Source: Pseudomonas sp. CC6-YY-74 (GTDB taxonomy: Bacteria > Pseudomonadota > Gammaproteobacteria > Pseudomonadales > Pseudomonadaceae). Taken from it: a stretch of 64,000 nt of DNA. The notes beneath the pieces are model-generated. The model worked only from the letters and a program-made list of their open reading frames with translations, had not been told where the DNA came from and did no database searches. The DNA lies in the NCBI RefSeq assembly GCF_002025205.1, contig NZ_CP019947.1:7501-71500 (forward strand). The letters run 5' to 3'. This document shows, in pieces, positions 1 to 12,044 of the stretch; position 1 is the first letter of the stretch; every line of letters starts with the position of its first letter. The position numbers and the translations under genes are program-made.

Positions 1-2890
<2,890 letters not shown>

Positions 2891-3040
2891 ATAACACCCA
2901 AACAATTTGCTGTTTGTGTGCTAGACGATCGAAGTCGACAACACACCGAAAGTTTGCAAGACCACGCACTACCCTTTATCACATACCCAATTTGGAGCCG
3001 CGTCCTTCTTGATAAAAGAAGCACGATGTTCCACCCGAAT

Positions 3041-3159
3041 TGCTTGACGACCATAGAGCATTGGAACCACCTGATCCCATCCCGAACTCAGTAGTGAAAC
3101 GATGCATCGCCGATGGTAGTGTGGGGTTTCCCCATGTGAGAGTAGGTCATCGTCAAGCT
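3041..3159 (+). rRNA. 5S ribosomal RNA
   Basis: About 119 nt. The 5' end TGCTTGACGA pairs with the 3' end TCGTCAAGC to form the terminal stem. The interior carries the conserved CCCGAACTCAG segment and the GATGGTAGTGTGGGG helix. It follows 23S after a spacer of about 150 nt, as in Pseudomonas rRNA operons. Confidence 0.96.
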
Positions 3160-3167
3160 TGTATTCC

Positions 3168-3203
3168 AAACCCCCCATCCGTGAAAACGGGTGGGGGGTT
3201 TGT
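3168..3203 (+). terminator. rRNA operon terminator
   Basis: A 15-bp stem (left arm AAACCCCCCATCCGT at 3168, right arm ACGGGTGGGGGGTTT ending near 3201) with one G-U pair and a GAAA loop, followed by a T-containing tail. It lies just after 5S and is the obvious intrinsic terminator of the rRNA operon. Confidence 0.92.
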
Positions 3204-3315
3204 CTTTGTGGGCAGAAAAGACTAATCATCGGTAAGCCATCGGGCGGTACCGGAGTGAGCGGTTCTGTGCTCCACTCGTCTAGAATAGTTGTTCACTTCG
3301 CACGAGCCTTTGCAA

Positions 3316-3975
3316 ATGGCCGACTCGACTGGCACTCATGACGTATCGGCGCTTCCACTGGATGAGTTGGTTGCTTGCCATGAGTGCGACCTCTTGATGC
3401 ACCGGCCGCAGCTGGCGGATGGTGAACGGGCTGATTGCCCGCGCTGCGGCTACGAGCTTTATTCCCAGCGCAATCACGTGGTAAGACGTAGCCTGGCTCT
3501 GGTGCTTGCCGCCCTGTTGCTTTACATCCCTGCTAATTTCCTGCCGATCATGCGGCTTAACTTGCTCGGTCAGACGAGCGAGGACACGCTATGGAGTGCT
3601 GTGGTCAGCCTGTATCAAAGCGACATGCAGAGCGTAGCCATAGTGGTCTTTCTCTGCAGCATGGCGGTGCCGTTGCTCAAGCTGCTTTGCCAGTTGCTGG
3701 TGTTGCTGAGCATTGCCTGGAACATTGGCCGTGGTTATGGCTTGCTGTTCTACCGGATTTATCATCACCTGCGTGATTGGGGCATGCTCGAGGTCTACCT
3801 GATGGGCATCCTGGTGGCGATCGTCAAGTTGGCTGATATTGCCGACTTGAGCCTGGGGATCGGTTTGGTGTGTTTCGTGGGCTTGTTATTGGTCCAACTG
3901 TGGCTGGAGGTGACTATGGCCCCGCATCAGATTTGGCAGGCGTTATCCGAGGAAGACGCACATGAGAGCAATTGA
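3316..3975 (+). CDS. PqiA/LetA-family membrane protein (first half-size copy)
   Basis: Inner-membrane protein of the paraquat-inducible protein A family, which partners MCE-domain proteins in lipid transport across the envelope. About 219 aa from the ATG at 3316; an in-frame TTG at 3289 would add nine residues. The N-terminus has two zinc-ribbon-like Cys pairs (C21/C24 in CHEC, C41/C44 in CPRC). Hydrophobic segments follow near residues 57-78, 105-130 and 180-205. E. coli PqiA and LetA are about 420 aa with two such domains; here the two domains are separate genes. It is the first gene of a three-gene operon and its end overlaps the next copy by 14 bp, so translation is probably coupled. Confidence 0.88.
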   Translation: MADSTGTHDVSALPLDELVACHECDLLMHRPQLADGERADCPRCGYELYSQRNHVVRRSLALVLAALLLYIPANFLPIMRLNLLGQTSEDTLWSAVVSLYQSDMQSVAIVVFLCSMAVPLLKLLCQLLVLLSIAWNIGRGYGLLFYRIYHHLRDWGMLEVYLMGILVAIVKLADIADLSLGIGLVCFVGLLLVQLWLEVTMAPHQIWQALSEEDAHESN

Positions 3976-4585
3976 TGCGGGGCTGTTGTTGTGCCACGAA
4001 TGCCATATGCTGAATAAACAGGAGCCCGCTAGTCGCAAACAGTTCTGTTCGCGCTGCGGGGGCGTTATTCATGACCGTCGTCCGGACAGTCTTGTTCGTA
4101 CTTGGGCATTGCTGCTGACGGCGGCGCTACTGTACATCCCCGCCAATCTGTTGCCGATAATGACCGTCAATTCGCTGGGCAAGGGGCAGTCCGACACTAT
4201 CATGTCGGGCATCATCGAACTGGTGCATCTCGGTATGCTGCCGATTGCTGCCGTGGTTTTCATTGCCAGTATTCTAGTGCCGATATTCAAGTTGACGGGC
4301 ATTGCCTTGCTGCTGTATTCGGTGCAGCGGCATCAGCCGATGTCGGCGCGTCAGCGAATACTCGTGTACCGCTTTATCGAGTGGATTGGTCGCTGGTCGA
4401 TGTTGGATATTTTTGTCATCGCGATTCTCGTAGCGGTAGTCAAGTTCGGCAGCCTGGCGAGTATCGAGCCAGGTTTCGGTTCGATAGCCTTCGCCAGTGT
4501 GGTGATTCTGACGATGCTTGCGGCTTTAACTTTCGATCCCCGTTTGATCTGGGATAACACCGAGTCGGATGACAACCATGACTGA
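3962..4585 (+). CDS. PqiA/LetA-family membrane protein (second half-size copy)
   Basis: Second half-size PqiA-domain protein, 207 aa, with Cys pairs C11/C14 (CHEC) and C29/C32 (CSRC) followed by about four membrane segments and the same LYIPANLLPIM motif as its upstream neighbour. The two proteins together correspond to the two domains of one E. coli PqiA/LetA chain and presumably assemble as a heterodimer in the inner membrane (inference). The ATG lies inside the end of the first copy, and the stop codon lies inside the start of the MCE-protein gene, so all three genes form one coupled operon. Confidence 0.88.
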   Translation: MRAIDAGLLLCHECHMLNKQEPASRKQFCSRCGGVIHDRRPDSLVRTWALLLTAALLYIPANLLPIMTVNSLGKGQSDTIMSGIIELVHLGMLPIAAVVFIASILVPIFKLTGIALLLYSVQRHQPMSARQRILVYRFIEWIGRWSMLDIFVIAILVAVVKFGSLASIEPGFGSIAFASVVILTMLAALTFDPRLIWDNTESDDNHD

Positions 4586-6881
4586 TCTACCGACGGCGAA
4601 AACCCGTCCTGCTTCCAACTGGTCGGCGATCTGGGTATTGCCATTGATTGCCTTGCTGATTGGTGCCTGGTTGGGTTGGCAGGCCTACAGTCAGGCTGGG
4701 ATTGAAATCCAAGTGGTTTTCCCGGGAGGGGAGGGTATTCAGTCTGGCAAGACTGAGGTTATCTACAAGGGCATGGCGATCGGCAAGGTCAAGGCCATGG
4801 CCCTGGATGACAGCGGTGAAAACCTCGGGGTTGTTGCCACTGTGGAAATGAACAAGAAGGTAGAACCGTATTTGCGCAGCAACACGCGCTTCTGGCTGGT
4901 CAAACCTAGCGTGAGTCTGGTTGGTATCACCGGGCTGGAGACCCTGGTGTCGGGTAATTATATTGCGGTCAGCCCTGGCGATGGCGAGCCGGCTCTGGAG
5001 TTCGAGGCGTTGGCCGAGCCGCCCCCTTTATCGGACGACAGGCCTGGGTTACATCTGACCCTGAAAGCTGAACGCCTCGGCTCGTTGAATCGCGACAGTC
5101 CGGTGTTCTACAAACAGATTCAGGTTGGCCGGGTGAAAAGCTATGCCCTCGCCAAGGATCAGAGCACGGTCGAGGTTAAGCTCTACATAGAGCCGACCTA
5201 TGCCGCTTTGGTGCGTAAACATACCCGTTTCTGGAATGCCAGCGGCATCAGCATCGACGCCGGTTTGTCGGGTTTCAAGCTGCGCAGCGAGTCGCTGGCC
5301 AGCATAGTGGCGGGCGGCATTGCTTTCGCCACGCCCGAGCATCGGAAAGAGAGTCCGGCGACTGACCCGAGCATTCCATTTCGTCTGTATGAAGATTTTG
5401 AAGCAGCCCAGGCCGGCATCCGGGTGCAGGTCAAGATGACCGATTTCGAAGGCTTGCAGGCCGGGCGCACGCCGGTTATGTACAACGGCATACAGGCCGG
5501 TACCTTGAAGACGCTGAAGGTTAATGATGACCTGACCGGTGCCTTGGCCGAATTGACCCTCGATCCACGCACTGAAGACTATCTGGTTGAAGGTACTGAA
5601 TTCTGGGTGGTCAAACCGTCTATTTCCCTGGCTGGCATCACTGGTCTGGAAGCACTGGTCAAAGGAAATTACATCGCCGTACGCCCCGGCGAAAAGGGTG
5701 CGGCGGCCAAGCGCGATTTCGTCGCGCGACCCAAGGCACCGCCGCTGAATCTGGATGCGCCCGGCCTGCACATGGTGCTGTTCAGCGACAGCCGCGGTTC
5801 ACTTGAGGTTGGTAGCCCGATCCTCTACAAGCAGGTCCCTGTCGGCTCGGTGCAGAGCGTTCAGCTCGCGCGCGACAATCGACGGGTGGTCTTCGGGTTG
5901 CACGTCGAGCCCGAGTACGCGCATCTGGTGAACAGTTCAACGCGCTTCTGGAATGCCAGTGGGATTACCTTGAAAGGCGGTTTGTCCGGGGTTGAGGTCA
6001 AGAGTGAATCGCTGCAGACCCTGTTGTCTGGTGGCATCGTGTTTGAAACCCCGGATCTGCGGGCGCCTGCAGTAAGCAAGCGAGTGCCACGCTTCAGCCT
6101 CCATGCCAGTCGCGAGGCGGCCATGCAGGATGGGGTGGCCATTACCATCCAAACGGAACGTAGTGATGGCCTGAGCGCAGGTACCGCGATTCGCTACCGA
6201 GGTCTGGATGTCGGCAAGGTCGACAGCATAGAGCTCAGCGATGACCTGCAGGCTGTGGTTTTGCGTGCCCGAGTGACTCTGGCGACTGAGCAGATCGCCC
6301 GAGTGGGTACGCAGTTCTGGGTGGTCAAGCCTGAGTTTAGCCTCACCCGTGTGACCAACCTGGACACCCTGGTCAGTGGCCAGTACCTGGAAGTGTTGCC
6401 GGCGGCCAAGGGCGCGGTCCGGCAGGTCGAATTCATCGCGTTGGCCCGTCCGCCGAATCAGGTGGTGGAGGAACTCGGTCTGCGTCTGGTACTCAGCACT
6501 GCCCGGCGCAGCTCGCTGAAAGCCGGGGTACCGGTGAGCTATCGGGAAGTTCCGGTGGGCAAGGTGACCGGTTATGAACTCGGACCGACGGCGGACCGGG
6601 TGCTGATTCATATCCTCATCGAACCGCGTTATGCCGATCTGGTGCGCACCGGTAGCCGTTTTTGGAATACCTCGGGCGTTGGTTTCGAGGCGGGCCTGTT
6701 CAAGGGCGTGAAGGTGCGTAGCGAATCCCTGGAAACCCTGATCGAGGGCGGCGTGGCGTTCGCGACCCCGGATAGCGAGCCCATGACTCACCAGGCCAGG
6801 CCAGGGCAAACCTTTCCTATGTTCGACGAGCCGCAGGAAGAATGGTTGGGCTGGGCACCGAAGATCGCCTTGCCGAAATAG
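4569..6881 (+). CDS. Six-MCE-domain intermembrane transport protein (PqiB/LetB type)
   Basis: Periplasmic MCE protein of 770 aa anchored by one N-terminal membrane helix (residues about 20-40). Six MCE modules can be counted from the recurring GL-x-hydrophobic ... YKG/YRE-x-x-VGKV pattern, beginning near residues 44, 159, 280, 397, 520 and 635. E. coli PqiB has three MCE domains and LetB (YebT) seven, so this protein is closer to LetB in size and design. MCE rings stack into a tube that carries lipids between the two membranes. No PqiC-like lipoprotein gene follows, which also fits a Let system better than Pqi. An alternative ATG lies three codons downstream (4578). Confidence 0.9.
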   Translation: MTTMTDLPTAKTRPASNWSAIWVLPLIALLIGAWLGWQAYSQAGIEIQVVFPGGEGIQSGKTEVIYKGMAIGKVKAMALDDSGENLGVVATVEMNKKVEPYLRSNTRFWLVKPSVSLVGITGLETLVSGNYIAVSPGDGEPALEFEALAEPPPLSDDRPGLHLTLKAERLGSLNRDSPVFYKQIQVGRVKSYALAKDQSTVEVKLYIEPTYAALVRKHTRFWNASGISIDAGLSGFKLRSESLASIVAGGIAFATPEHRKESPATDPSIPFRLYEDFEAAQAGIRVQVKMTDFEGLQAGRTPVMYNGIQAGTLKTLKVNDDLTGALAELTLDPRTEDYLVEGTEFWVVKPSISLAGITGLEALVKGNYIAVRPGEKGAAAKRDFVARPKAPPLNLDAPGLHMVLFSDSRGSLEVGSPILYKQVPVGSVQSVQLARDNRRVVFGLHVEPEYAHLVNSSTRFWNASGITLKGGLSGVEVKSESLQTLLSGGIVFETPDLRAPAVSKRVPRFSLHASREAAMQDGVAITIQTERSDGLSAGTAIRYRGLDVGKVDSIELSDDLQAVVLRARVTLATEQIARVGTQFWVVKPEFSLTRVTNLDTLVSGQYLEVLPAAKGAVRQVEFIALARPPNQVVEELGLRLVLSTARRSSLKAGVPVSYREVPVGKVTGYELGPTADRVLIHILIEPRYADLVRTGSRFWNTSGVGFEAGLFKGVKVRSESLETLIEGGVAFATPDSEPMTHQARPGQTFPMFDEPQEEWLGWAPKIALPK

Positions 6882-6896
6882 GCAAGTCGCATACAG

Positions 6897-6926
6897 CCAG
6901 GGCCGCATGTGCTGCCCTGGTCGTTT
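6897..6926. terminator. Possible bidirectional terminator between convergent genes
   Basis: Hairpin CCAGGGC (6897-6903) / GCCCTGG (6914-6920) with a 10-nt loop, followed by TCGTTTGT. It sits between the convergent MCE-protein and mksB genes. The T tract is short, so termination is likely but not certain. Confidence 0.5.
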
Positions 6927-6938
6927 GTGGCTGCTGCT

Positions 6939-9770
6939 TCAGGCCGGCTCGACAGCCGGGACGGGCTGGACCTGCAAGGTGCTGGTCTCCCGGCGCTGGA
7001 TGTATTTCCAGTCCGCCTCGTCGATATAGATGCCGTTTGGCCCGCTGCCGCCTTCCAGGTCGATGGCCACGTGGGCCGAGACCTGGGGCTTGACTGAGGC
7101 GAGGATCGGTACGAAGCCCAGTTGCAGGCTGGTTTCGATCAGCGCCTGCTGATTTTTCTCGTCGATGTCCGCCGCCTCATCGAGGTAGTAGGGCAGGCGG
7201 ATGCGTCCAGCCTGATCACGATCCATCAGGTGCAGCAACAAGTACATGTTGGTCAGCGCCTTGATGGTCATGGTCGTGCCGTTGGAGGCCGCGCCGTCGA
7301 TGTCGGTGTGGATCACCGGTTGGCCATGCACCTTGGTGATCTCGAAGGCCAGCTCGAACAGATCTTTCAAGCCCAGCTGGTTGTGATTGGCCGCGACCAG
7401 GCGTGCCAGGTATTCCTTGGCCTCCTCGTTCTTGCTGTCCTGAGCGCTGCTCTGCTGCAGGTCGAACACCGACAGGGTCTCGCCTTGCTCGTACTGGCCG
7501 GCGCTGTGGATGATCTGGTCGATGTGCTTGAGCGCGTCCTTGTTCGGCGCCAGGACGATGCGGAAGCTTTCCAGGTTGGAGACCTGGCGCTTGTTGATCT
7601 CGCGGTTGAACAGGGCCAGTTGGTGTTCCAGGTTGTCGTAATCGCTGCGGATATTGCGCAGGGTACGGGCGATATCGGTGACGGCGGCGCGGCGGGCCTT
7701 GGTCAGGGTCAGGGCTTCGTCCTGGCGATGGGCGTAGGCGTTGACCAGCAGGTGCAGGCGGCGCTCGACGTCGTCCTCGCTGTCGAACTTGGCCACGCCT
7801 TTGAGGCGTACCTGGGCATACAGCGCCTCGATCTGCCCGTCGACCCGCTGCAGGCCCTGCCAGGCGTCCTGATAGTCGTTGAGCAGGGGGAGCAGGTTGT
7901 CCAGCGAGTCGTCCACCGGATCGGTAAAAGGCGCGCCGAAGGGCAGATCGGCCGGCAGTAGCTGGCGACGGCGCAAGGCGTCTTCCAGGGTGCGCTGCTT
8001 GGCTTCCAGGTCGGCCAGCTGCCGGCCGACCAGTTGCAGCTTGGCGGACAGTTGCTGCACCCGTTCGGTGAAGGCGTCGCTGCTGCGCTTGAGTTCGTCC
8101 TGCGCCGCTTCCAGTTGCGCCAGTTGTTCCAGCTTGCGGTCTTCTTCCACTGCCAGGGTCTGGCTGCGGCGGAAGTCTTCCAGGGCTTTCTGCGCATCCA
8201 GCACAGCTTTGTACAGAAGCTCGGCCTGGGCCTTGCTCGCGGCGCGGTCGGCCGCGACTGCTTGTTGGGTCTTGAGCTGCTTGTACTCGCGGTCAAGGCG
8301 GTCTTTCTGATCACGCAGGGCGGCGCGGTCGGCCAGCGCTTGCAGCGCCGGTGGCTCGATATGACTGAGGTCGATGGACAGGCCGGGTACTTCGAAGCGC
8401 TCGCCCTTAAAGCTCTCCAGCACGGCTTCCAGAGATTTCACCCAGGTATCGCCGTGGTCCAGTTGAATGCCTGTTTCGCCTAAAGGCAGGCTGAACAGTT
8501 GGCCGTTGAACAGGCGCATCAGGCGGTCGACATCGGCCTGGGAGAATTCTTCACGCAGGCGCGAGTAGCTGTTGTTGTCGGCGTGATCGAGTTGCAGCTT
8601 GACCGACTTGAGGCGCTTTTCCAGATCGCGCAGGCGCTCCTCGAGGTCTTCACTGGAGAATTGCCGTGATTGCGCCAGAGCGCCGGCCAGTTCGTCGTGG
8701 GCGTCCTTGGCGGCGAGCAGCTGCGCCTCCAGCACGTGCGCGTCGCTGACCAGGGCGAAACGGTTTTTCAGTACGGACAGCTCGCCAAGCCAGCGCTGGA
8801 TCTCGCTGATTTCACGTTCCATGCGCATCAGCTCGGCGGTGTCGCCACGTTGTTGCTGTTGCAGGCCATCCTGCTCGCCCTGGTAGTGCTCGGCCTGGAT
8901 CACCAGTTCCTCACGGCGCGCGCCGGCGTAGTCCTGCCAGGTGCCAAGCAGGGAATCGAGCAGCGGTGAGAGGCGATGCAGCTTGCCGCGCAGTTGTGCG
9001 CGCTGGGTGACGCCAGCGGCCAGGGCGTCGATCAAGGGGCCGGCGCTGACCAGCGCCTGGTAGTCCTGCTCCATGCGCCGCACATCGCGGAAGGCTTCTT
9101 CGGTGGCGGCGATATAGTCGACGCTCCCGGAGCGCAGGCTGTGCTCGAAGGCATCGAGGAACAGCTGCTTGAGCTTTGCCGCGGTGATTTCGCGCATATG
9201 CAACAGGTTGATAAACAGGGCGCGGAAGGTCTTCAGGCTCTGCTCACTGGTGGAGCGCAGCGGGATCAGGGTCAGGTCCAGCGGGATCGAGGTGTGGCCG
9301 CCGACCAGCAGGCGGCGCAGCTCGTCCGGCTTGAGTTCATAGGCCTTGATGCCGTCGCGCTCCAGGGCATTGAACAGCTCGCGCTGGCGCAGGCAGGTGC
9401 CATTGGTCTGGTAGTGAGCCAGGTTCAGCTCGCCCTGGTAGGCGAAGAACTGGTGGCCGAAACCGCCCCCCGGCCCGCGCCCGGCCACACCGATGACATG
9501 GGGGCCGTGGGGCAGAGTGACTTCCACCAGGATGTAGCTGGTGTCGGTGGCGAAGTAGAACTTGCGCGATTGCTCCAGGCTGTACTTGCCGAAGCTCATG
9601 TCCGACATGCGTGCCAGAATTGGGAACTGCAGAGCGTTGATCGAGGCGGACTTGCCCAGGTTGTTGGCGCCGTACACCGACAGCGGGTTCTCCAGCGGAA
9701 ACAGGCCGAGGCTGTAGCCGGCGGTGTTCAGCAGGGCAAAGCGGCGGATGCCGTAGCGTTCCTGGCTCAT
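6939..9770 (-). CDS. mksB: MksB, SMC-like ATPase of the MksBEF condensin
   Basis: Chromosome-organising SMC-type ATPase of 943 aa. The Walker A motif is GANNLGKS at residues 34-41. Long Glu/Gln/Arg-rich coiled-coil arms fill the centre (roughly 220-450 and 510-620). The C-terminal head has a Walker B-like LPYYLDEAADID followed by conserved helix and strand. MksB is shorter than E. coli MukB (about 1,486 aa), as usual for the Mks branch. Its ATG overlaps the mksE stop by 4 bp (ATGA), so it is the last gene of an mksF-mksE-mksB operon. No toprim-domain mksG/jetD follows, which separates this locus from Wadjet plasmid-defence operons. Confidence 0.92.
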   Translation of the reverse strand: MSQERYGIRRFALLNTAGYSLGLFPLENPLSVYGANNLGKSASINALQFPILARMSDMSFGKYSLEQSRKFYFATDTSYILVEVTLPHGPHVIGVAGRGPGGGFGHQFFAYQGELNLAHYQTNGTCLRQRELFNALERDGIKAYELKPDELRRLLVGGHTSIPLDLTLIPLRSTSEQSLKTFRALFINLLHMREITAAKLKQLFLDAFEHSLRSGSVDYIAATEEAFRDVRRMEQDYQALVSAGPLIDALAAGVTQRAQLRGKLHRLSPLLDSLLGTWQDYAGARREELVIQAEHYQGEQDGLQQQQRGDTAELMRMEREISEIQRWLGELSVLKNRFALVSDAHVLEAQLLAAKDAHDELAGALAQSRQFSSEDLEERLRDLEKRLKSVKLQLDHADNNSYSRLREEFSQADVDRLMRLFNGQLFSLPLGETGIQLDHGDTWVKSLEAVLESFKGERFEVPGLSIDLSHIEPPALQALADRAALRDQKDRLDREYKQLKTQQAVAADRAASKAQAELLYKAVLDAQKALEDFRRSQTLAVEEDRKLEQLAQLEAAQDELKRSSDAFTERVQQLSAKLQLVGRQLADLEAKQRTLEDALRRRQLLPADLPFGAPFTDPVDDSLDNLLPLLNDYQDAWQGLQRVDGQIEALYAQVRLKGVAKFDSEDDVERRLHLLVNAYAHRQDEALTLTKARRAAVTDIARTLRNIRSDYDNLEHQLALFNREINKRQVSNLESFRIVLAPNKDALKHIDQIIHSAGQYEQGETLSVFDLQQSSAQDSKNEEAKEYLARLVAANHNQLGLKDLFELAFEITKVHGQPVIHTDIDGAASNGTTMTIKALTNMYLLLHLMDRDQAGRIRLPYYLDEAADIDEKNQQALIETSLQLGFVPILASVKPQVSAHVAIDLEGGSGPNGIYIDEADWKYIQRRETSTLQVQPVPAVEPA

Positions 9771-10462
9771 GCATCTATCTCCTGTACGGCGCGTTCGGCG
9801 GCCATGGCGCGGGCCAGGGCATCCTCTTCGCTGAGGTCCGGCTCACCTTCGGCGAGAATGATGATTGCATCCTCTGGCTCATCGTCCAGTAGCACTGGCG
9901 TCGGCAGTGGCTGCGCGCTATGCAGGGTGGCGGCCAGGTCGCGATCCTGCTGCACACTCAGGCAGACATCGAGGAAGCGGTGCATCGGTGCGAGGAAGCG
10001 GTAGACGCCATTTTCTTCGCCGCTAAAGCCCAGCTGGTTCAGGCGGCGCATGATCTTTTCTTCCAACTCCTCGATGGTGGTGACTTCGGCCTGGAGGAAC
10101 AGATCACGGTATTTTTCCAGCAGCGGCGGCAGTTCATCGCGGCCGAGGCTGCCACCGTCGAGTACGGCCAACGGGTCGCGGCCCTGATCGGCTAAATGTT
10201 CAACCAGGATGAAGGTGAACAGCGCCAGGCGCTGGGCGGTCTTGTTGACCTGGGCGCCCATCTGCTCGGGGACGAAATAGTAGAAGCCACGGCTGTCGCA
10301 GATCAGCTCATAACCGAGCGCCTTGAACAGCGCGCGGTACTGGTCCTGCAAGTTGGACAGCTGGGCGTACAGCTCCGGGTCGCGGCGGCTGACGTGATAG
10401 CCCTTGAATAGCTCGCGGAAGATCGGTGCCAGTTGGGTCAGTTCTTTCAGGTCGATATTCAT
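9767..10462 (-). CDS. mksE: MksE, condensin subunit
   Basis: 231-aa winged-helix subunit that bridges the kleisin MksF and the MksB heads, as MukE does in MukBEF. The sequence starts MNIDLKELTQLAPIFRELFK and contains the family block RDPELYAQLSNLQDQYRALF. The C-terminal third is acidic (EPDLSEEDALARAM). It lies between mksF, 104 bp upstream, and mksB, with which it overlaps by 4 bp. Confidence 0.88.
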   Translation of the reverse strand: MNIDLKELTQLAPIFRELFKGYHVSRRDPELYAQLSNLQDQYRALFKALGYELICDSRGFYYFVPEQMGAQVNKTAQRLALFTFILVEHLADQGRDPLAVLDGGSLGRDELPPLLEKYRDLFLQAEVTTIEELEEKIMRRLNQLGFSGEENGVYRFLAPMHRFLDVCLSVQQDRDLAATLHSAQPLPTPVLLDDEPEDAIIILAEGEPDLSEEDALARAMAAERAVQEIDA

Positions 10463-10503
10463 GCGGTCACTCGCACAGGCTTGTAATGTTGATGGCCGCC
10501 CGT

Positions 10504-10527
10504 TGGAAATCCGCGAAGCGTTTTCCA
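10504..10527. repeat. REP-like palindrome between mksF and mksE
   Basis: TGGAAATCCGCGAAGCGTTT then TCCA, with the same core CCGCGAAGCG as the copy at 15428-15449. It sits in the 104-bp gap between mksF and mksE, inside the operon, where the mRNA hairpin could affect transcript stability (inference). Confidence 0.65.
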
Positions 10528-10566
10528 GCGGAAAGTTGATGGCGCAGGATGGTGGGCAAGCAGGGG

Positions 10567-11826
10567 TTAACCATGGGCGCTGGCCATCAGGGCATAGGAA
10601 CTCAGGCTGAGCTGGTGTTCGGCGGTCAAATAGTCACGGCGCTGCAGGCGCTCGCGCTGGAAACGGGCATCGCGGGACAGGCGCGAGAACCAATACAGCA
10701 GCTCGTCTGTGGCGCCTTCGGGCTCCTGCTGCAGCAGCCAACCCATCAAGTCCGGTAACGGCAGGGCTCGTTCGCAGCGTTCGAGCATCTCCCGCGCGGT
10801 ACGTGGCGCGCGGGGCACTTCGCCCTTGCGCGTGGTACTGGCCTTGGGGAACTGCGCCGGTTTTGGTTCGAAGCGCGCCAGCGCATAGACATAGGCCTCG
10901 ACCTGCGACGCCGTACCGAGAAAGGTGCTCTGCGGACGACTGAACAGCGGCAGCGAGGCCTGCGGCACTGCGTCCAAGCCTTTACGCCGAATAGCCGCCA
11001 GGGCCAGGGCTGCACCGCGGGTCACGGCATTGTGCCGGCGGGCTTCCTCGCGCAGCGGCAGGAGCAGCTCGCGGGCGCGGCGCAGGGTCAGCTGGGCGGT
11101 GGTCTGCATCTCCAGGATGCGTGCGTGGGTGCGCAGCAGCAGGTCGTCATCGACCAGCCGGCCGAGGCGCTGCTGTTCGCTGAGCAGGCGCAGCAGTACA
11201 TGTTCGACGCGATAGACGCCCTGCTCGAAGGCGCCGTCGGCGGCGACCAGCTGGATCATCGGTTCGACATATTCGTCCCAGGTCGCCAGCACTTCGGCGT
11301 AACGCTGACGCAGGGGGATCTGCCGGTCGCTGGTTTTGGCCCGTTCGGCCACGGCGACCAGCGCCTGTTCGTCGTTGGCCAGCTTCTTCAGCACATCACG
11401 CACGCGCATATCCAGCAGGCGCAACTGCCGCGCCAGGTCGGCCGCGTCACGCACCTCGAAGGCATCCTTGATATAGCCGGCCAGGCGCTCCAGGTGGCGC
11501 AAGTAGGCCTCGATCTCCAGGCACAGGCCCAGGCGGTGTTCGCGGCGCAGGTAGGCAAGGAAGTCGTGGATCTGCGCGTTGAGCTCGAAGCGGTTGGGGC
11601 TCTTGGCTACCGGCACCAGGATATCCAGGCGGATCCACTGGTCGAGCAGGGCGGTAATGTCCACCGGCGTGCTGTCCGGCAACTGCGCCGTGAGTTGCTT
11701 GCGCAGCTCGACCAGGCTCAGGGTGCCGCTATCGAACCGCTCGCAGAGCGGTTCGAGCAACGTCCAGTGTTCGGCAAGGGCACGCAATACGCGCTTGGGA
11801 TCGATCATCGAAAGCCGGTCGCTCAA
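10567..11826 (-). CDS. mksF: MksF, kleisin-like condensin subunit
   Basis: 419-aa kleisin-type protein that closes the MksB ring. The N-terminal region looks like a winged helix, the middle is helical (EIEAYLRHLERLAGYIKDAF), and a C-terminal winged-helix segment follows. It is the first gene of the minus-strand mksFEB operon. The longest frame starts at a TTG (11826); the first ATG is at 11808. Neither has a clear Shine-Dalgarno sequence, so the start is uncertain by six codons. In P. aeruginosa MksBEF works alongside Smc-ScpAB in chromosome condensation. Confidence 0.86.
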   Translation of the reverse strand: MSDRLSMIDPKRVLRALAEHWTLLEPLCERFDSGTLSLVELRKQLTAQLPDSTPVDITALLDQWIRLDILVPVAKSPNRFELNAQIHDFLAYLRREHRLGLCLEIEAYLRHLERLAGYIKDAFEVRDAADLARQLRLLDMRVRDVLKKLANDEQALVAVAERAKTSDRQIPLRQRYAEVLATWDEYVEPMIQLVAADGAFEQGVYRVEHVLLRLLSEQQRLGRLVDDDLLLRTHARILEMQTTAQLTLRRARELLLPLREEARRHNAVTRGAALALAAIRRKGLDAVPQASLPLFSRPQSTFLGTASQVEAYVYALARFEPKPAQFPKASTTRKGEVPRAPRTAREMLERCERALPLPDLMGWLLQQEPEGATDELLYWFSRLSRDARFQRERLQRRDYLTAEHQLSLSSYALMASAHG

Positions 11827-12044
11827 TCTGGGAAAAACGCCGATTGTACTGCATCGGCCGACAATCGATTGAGCCCGAACCGATCGGAGGCGCTTTGCGC
11901 GTGCGGGTGACGCAGTGCGGCAGTTTGCGACCGCCGCAACCGTTGTCCGGTGATCTTGACGCGCTGGGAGCCCTATTCAAGTGGTTGAATTTGCTGGCAT
12001 GTTTTCTGCGATCACAGATCAAACACCAGGCCGGGATCGAGCCT

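Noticed and set aside
6939..11826. Wadjet (JetABCD) anti-plasmid defence locus
   Set aside because: The three Mks genes are present but no toprim-domain jetD/mksG gene lies on either side, and the place next to pqi/let and rrn is that of the chromosomal MksBEF of pseudomonads.
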